NCBI GenBank assembly: GCA_021443625.1
Contig: JABUTP010000034.1
Location: 9,405 to 17,230 of the forward strand
Length of the DNA: 7,826 nucleotides
Reading direction: 5' to 3'
Source of the DNA: Bacteroidales bacterium
Lineage (GTDB): Bacteria > Bacteroidota > Bacteroidia > Bacteroidales > UBA932
Shown piece by piece: positions 5,551 through 7,826 of the stretch (its first letter is position 1; the number at the start of each line of letters is the position of its first letter). A program made the translations under genes and the position numbers. The notes below the pieces were generated by a model, which was given only the letters and a program-made list of their open reading frames with translations, did no database searches and was not told the origin of the DNA.

Positions 5551-7779
5551 TTATTTTCTTTTTACACAACGTATTGACTGCAGTTTCTGCCGCATATCCC
5601 CCTTTGTGCCATCGATTACCACAGAGCTGTCGTAAGGGTCGATGGTTACCGAGAACAAGCTGCCGCCAATCGAGGCACCGGCATAGGTTCCGGTGGCGGA
5701 TGTCCACAGGCGGCAGAACCAATGCACATTGCGGCGGTCTGCAGTCTGGAAGCCGTAATATCCCATATAACCGGTTTCGTTCTCTTCGCCCAGACTGTCG
5801 TCGCAACTGCCCGAATATGGATAAAACACTTTCTTGCCACCATCGAGCAGATGGAAGAATCCGGTTTCCACAAACTGCAGGTCCGACTGGGAAATGCCCA
5901 GCCAGGTGTCCTGCGGAGGAACCATATAGCCCGGCGGGCAGGGGTCATATATCGATTTGGAGAGATTTTCCAGCGGTTGGACGGTGCCGTATTGGGGGTT
6001 GCCCCAAAGACAATGATCCAGTCTGGCAGGGTAGCCGTTATACCATTCGTGGGTTGTTCCTATGCGCTTGAAGGGAATTGTGGGATTTTCAACAGCGGCA
6101 TAGAGTGACCCGTCGGGGTTCCTCTCCACGCTGCCGGCCAGGTCTGCGGAAGGAATGAAGGGATCTTTCCGTCCCCATTGGTAGAACAGTCCCTGCGTCT
6201 TCTGCCACTCATTCGGGTTGAGACTGACTGCGCCCAAGTTGCGATCCATCAACGTGAAACTCTTCCCGGCAGAATTGTGGGTAACGTCCAACGGCAGATT
6301 CGTACACCATATATGCCAACTCCACAAGACGTCGCCCGAGGCGTCGCTTGCAACTATCAGAGCATTCCCCCGGTTGCCGGAAGACTTGAACGAAACGCGC
6401 TTTGCGGCTGCATCAAGTCTGACATCCGAAATACACTCATTCTGACACCACGCGACTTTTACCGATGCGGGAGTGATTTCCACCTCATCCTCATCGATAT
6501 GGAATCTTCCCCCTTCAATGATGCCCTTGGCCCCATTGCCCACAACCGAGGCGTCAAAACTGAAATCCCCCGCCACATTGACGATATAGCAGTTTGCAGT
6601 TTCGGTGGCGCTCAGGTCGGAATTGACCGGAGTCTGGGGAACGTCGTCTATCTTGCCGTAGTCGGCCTCCTGCATCACAATGAAACTTGTATAAAAATCA
6701 CCGCTGCGGAAAACAATCTCCTCAGTCCTTGATTCGGCGGCAGTATTGGGGGCAATGATTATCTCCTGACAATCCTGACGGACACTCTTTGTTTTGCTTA
6801 CCGAAAGCCAATCCGCACTGTATTCGACAACATAATCCATATTGGTCCGGACGGTTACCGTCAAATTGCCTCCTTTGCAACTGACTATGGCGCTTTCGGC
6901 AAGGGTAGTGAGAACAGGCGTTTCGAGCGTGGCATCAATCTTTGAGAAGTCGATGACACATACCGAAGATGTTCCCTCGCTGTCTGAGACAAATAGATAC
7001 GCCGACGGCGTCTGCACATCTTCGGGAGCGGTAACCTTAACGTAGCCTTCAAGGGCGGAAGAGGGGAAGATTTCAGCCTTCCAACCGTTTGCCCCATAAC
7101 ATTCTGCATAAACCTCCCTGTCGCCCGCACCCGAAATCGCGTATTTGACAAACAGTGTCTGGTTGGGCTCGATGAAGTTCTGCGAAGCGCTCAGAGCAAC
7201 CTGCAGGGCGGAAGCCTTTGCAATGGTTACGACATCGCCCCCATGCAGCACGAATTCAACCGCCGAAGCGCTTTCCCTGACACTTTCAAACAAAGGAGCA
7301 GGGATATCCAGAGCTTCAACCCATGTCATTCCGCCGTCAACTGAAACCATCAGACGGTCGGACTCTATTCTGAACTCGGGCGCCGGGTGCCCCTCGTCCA
7401 TAACCGGAACAAGGTTTCCGTCAGCATCTTTCAGGAACTCCCCGGCCAACATCCAGAAGTATTTGCCGTCTTTGCGTCCGATGGTCAGACCCGCATTATT
7501 ATCATAAAGGGAAACGGTGTATGCTGACTCCTTGAATGTGAGATTGTATCCTATCACTTTTCCGCTGCCATCGGTAATGGGGGAAAAACTCTTCAAGGAC
7601 TCTTTTGCTGCAATCCCCTCTGCAAGAGTAGAAAGAGACTGCCTGGTTGTGGTCAGGGTTTCCAGAGTTGTTTCGAGATTCCTGATACGGTCACCAATCT
7701 CATCAATTCGCGAATCGGGCTTGTTGCAGGACGAAACGAGAACTACGAGCAGAAATATATATGCAACTATCTTCTTCAT
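5551..7779 (-). CDS. Lipoprotein with coiled coil, DUF4988-like region, one BACON and a FISUMP-type module
   Basis: This 742-residue lipoprotein has a signal peptide ending in LVSSC (Cys18). A short heptad-like helix (about 22-57, RIDEIGDRIRNLE onward) follows and could trimerise or dimerise the stalk. Residues about 60-160 resemble DUF4988: YTVSLYDN, then GRKDGKYFWMLAGEFLKDADG, with a later MVSVDGGMTWVEAL, as is common at the N-termini of Bacteroidetes surface lipoproteins. Residues about 190-285 form an Ig-like beta-domain (NGWKAEI, GYVKVTAPE). One BACON domain spans about 288-372, with W324 followed by a TK as in the neighbouring protein. From about 387 to the end it is paralogous to the 889-aa protein: ETANCYIV, GNGAKGI, LWSWHIWCTN, LMDRNLGA, WGRKDPF, an identical YDPCPPGYMVP, and LQSIRCVKRK at the end. 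The same type of surface binding protein is inferred, with a different spacer. It begins 2 bp after the stop of a probable upstream gene, suggesting an operon and possible translational coupling. Confidence 0.9.
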   Translation of the reverse strand: MKKIVAYIFLLVVLVSSCNKPDSRIDEIGDRIRNLETTLETLTTTRQSLSTLAEGIAAKESLKSFSPITDGSGKVIGYNLTFKESAYTVSLYDNNAGLTIGRKDGKYFWMLAGEFLKDADGNLVPVMDEGHPAPEFRIESDRLMVSVDGGMTWVEALDIPAPLFESVRESASAVEFVLHGGDVVTIAKASALQVALSASQNFIEPNQTLFVKYAISGAGDREVYAECYGANGWKAEIFPSSALEGYVKVTAPEDVQTPSAYLFVSDSEGTSSVCVIDFSKIDATLETPVLTTLAESAIVSCKGGNLTVTVRTNMDYVVEYSADWLSVSKTKSVRQDCQEIIIAPNTAAESRTEEIVFRSGDFYTSFIVMQEADYGKIDDVPQTPVNSDLSATETANCYIVNVAGDFSFDASVVGNGAKGIIEGGRFHIDEDEVEITPASVKVAWCQNECISDVRLDAAAKRVSFKSSGNRGNALIVASDASGDVLWSWHIWCTNLPLDVTHNSAGKSFTLMDRNLGAVSLNPNEWQKTQGLFYQWGRKDPFIPSADLAGSVERNPDGSLYAAVENPTIPFKRIGTTHEWYNGYPARLDHCLWGNPQYGTVQPLENLSKSIYDPCPPGYMVPPQDTWLGISQSDLQFVETGFFHLLDGGKKVFYPYSGSCDDSLGEENETGYMGYYGFQTADRRNVHWFCRLWTSATGTYAGASIGGSLFSVTIDPYDSSVVIDGTKGDMRQKLQSIRCVKRK

Positions 7780-7781
7780 AG

Positions 7782-7826
7782 TTATTTGGTCTTAATTATG
7801 AGAACATCGCCTTTTTCAACCGTGTA
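7782..7826 (-). CDS. C-terminal end of an upstream gene, product unknown (partial)
   Basis: Reading the minus strand in from the right edge gives an open frame of 14 codons, YTVEKGDVLIIKTK, then a TAA at 7784-7782. The stop sits two bases before the ATG of the 742-aa lipoprotein. The alternating polar and hydrophobic end with terminal lysines looks like the last beta-strand of a real protein, and the spacing is typical of an operon. The fragment is too short to name a family. With only 45 bases visible it could be a chance open frame. Confidence 0.5.
   Translation of the reverse strand, partial: YTVEKGDVLIIKTK

Overview
The window looks like a chromosomal segment from a Bacteroidales bacterium (a Bacteroides, Alistipes, Prevotella or Muribaculaceae type). 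G+C is moderate, roughly half by eye. The gene complement fits: multi-BACON surface lipoproteins, a DUF4988-type lipoprotein N-terminus, FISUMP-type C-terminal modules and a YhhJ/YbhR-like ABC-2 permease of the Bacteroidetes kind. Start codons lack clear Shine-Dalgarno sequences, as is usual in that phylum. Genus cannot be fixed from the sequence alone.

Layout, left to right. Positions 1-885 (+) hold the 3' part of an ABC-2 exporter permease whose start lies off the left edge. It meets a minus-strand gene tail to tail with a 25-bp overlap (861-885). That gene (861 to about 2792, -) encodes a secreted protein with an N-terminal beta-sandwich, a probable five-bladed beta-propeller of glycosidase type and a C-terminal beta-domain. 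A strong intrinsic terminator (about 2795-2831, -) lies directly upstream of it and closes the next unit. That unit is a tandem pair of lipoprotein genes on the minus strand: 2859-5528 (889 aa, five BACON repeats plus a FISUMP-type module) and 5551-7779 (742 aa, coiled coil, DUF4988-like region, Ig-like region, one BACON plus the same C-terminal module). A 14-codon tail of a further minus-strand gene ends two bases before the second lipoprotein, so the operon probably begins beyond the right edge.

Transcription of the lipoprotein operon therefore runs right to left: upstream gene, 742-aa lipoprotein, 889-aa lipoprotein, terminator. The two lipoproteins are paralogous over their C-terminal 355-400 residues but carry different N-terminal stalks, like two surface adhesins with a common head on different spacers. 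The propeller protein downstream could act on a glycan that these lipoproteins bind, but no SusC/SusD pair, regulator or sugar transporter is visible, so this is inference. The permease faces the other way and is probably unrelated.

No RNA genes, CRISPR arrays, insertion sequences or attachment sites were seen, and no stretch over 300 bases is without a gene. The most unusual features are the exact 273-nt spacing of the BACON tryptophan codons, the terminator pressed against the start of the propeller gene, and the unclassified propeller enzyme.
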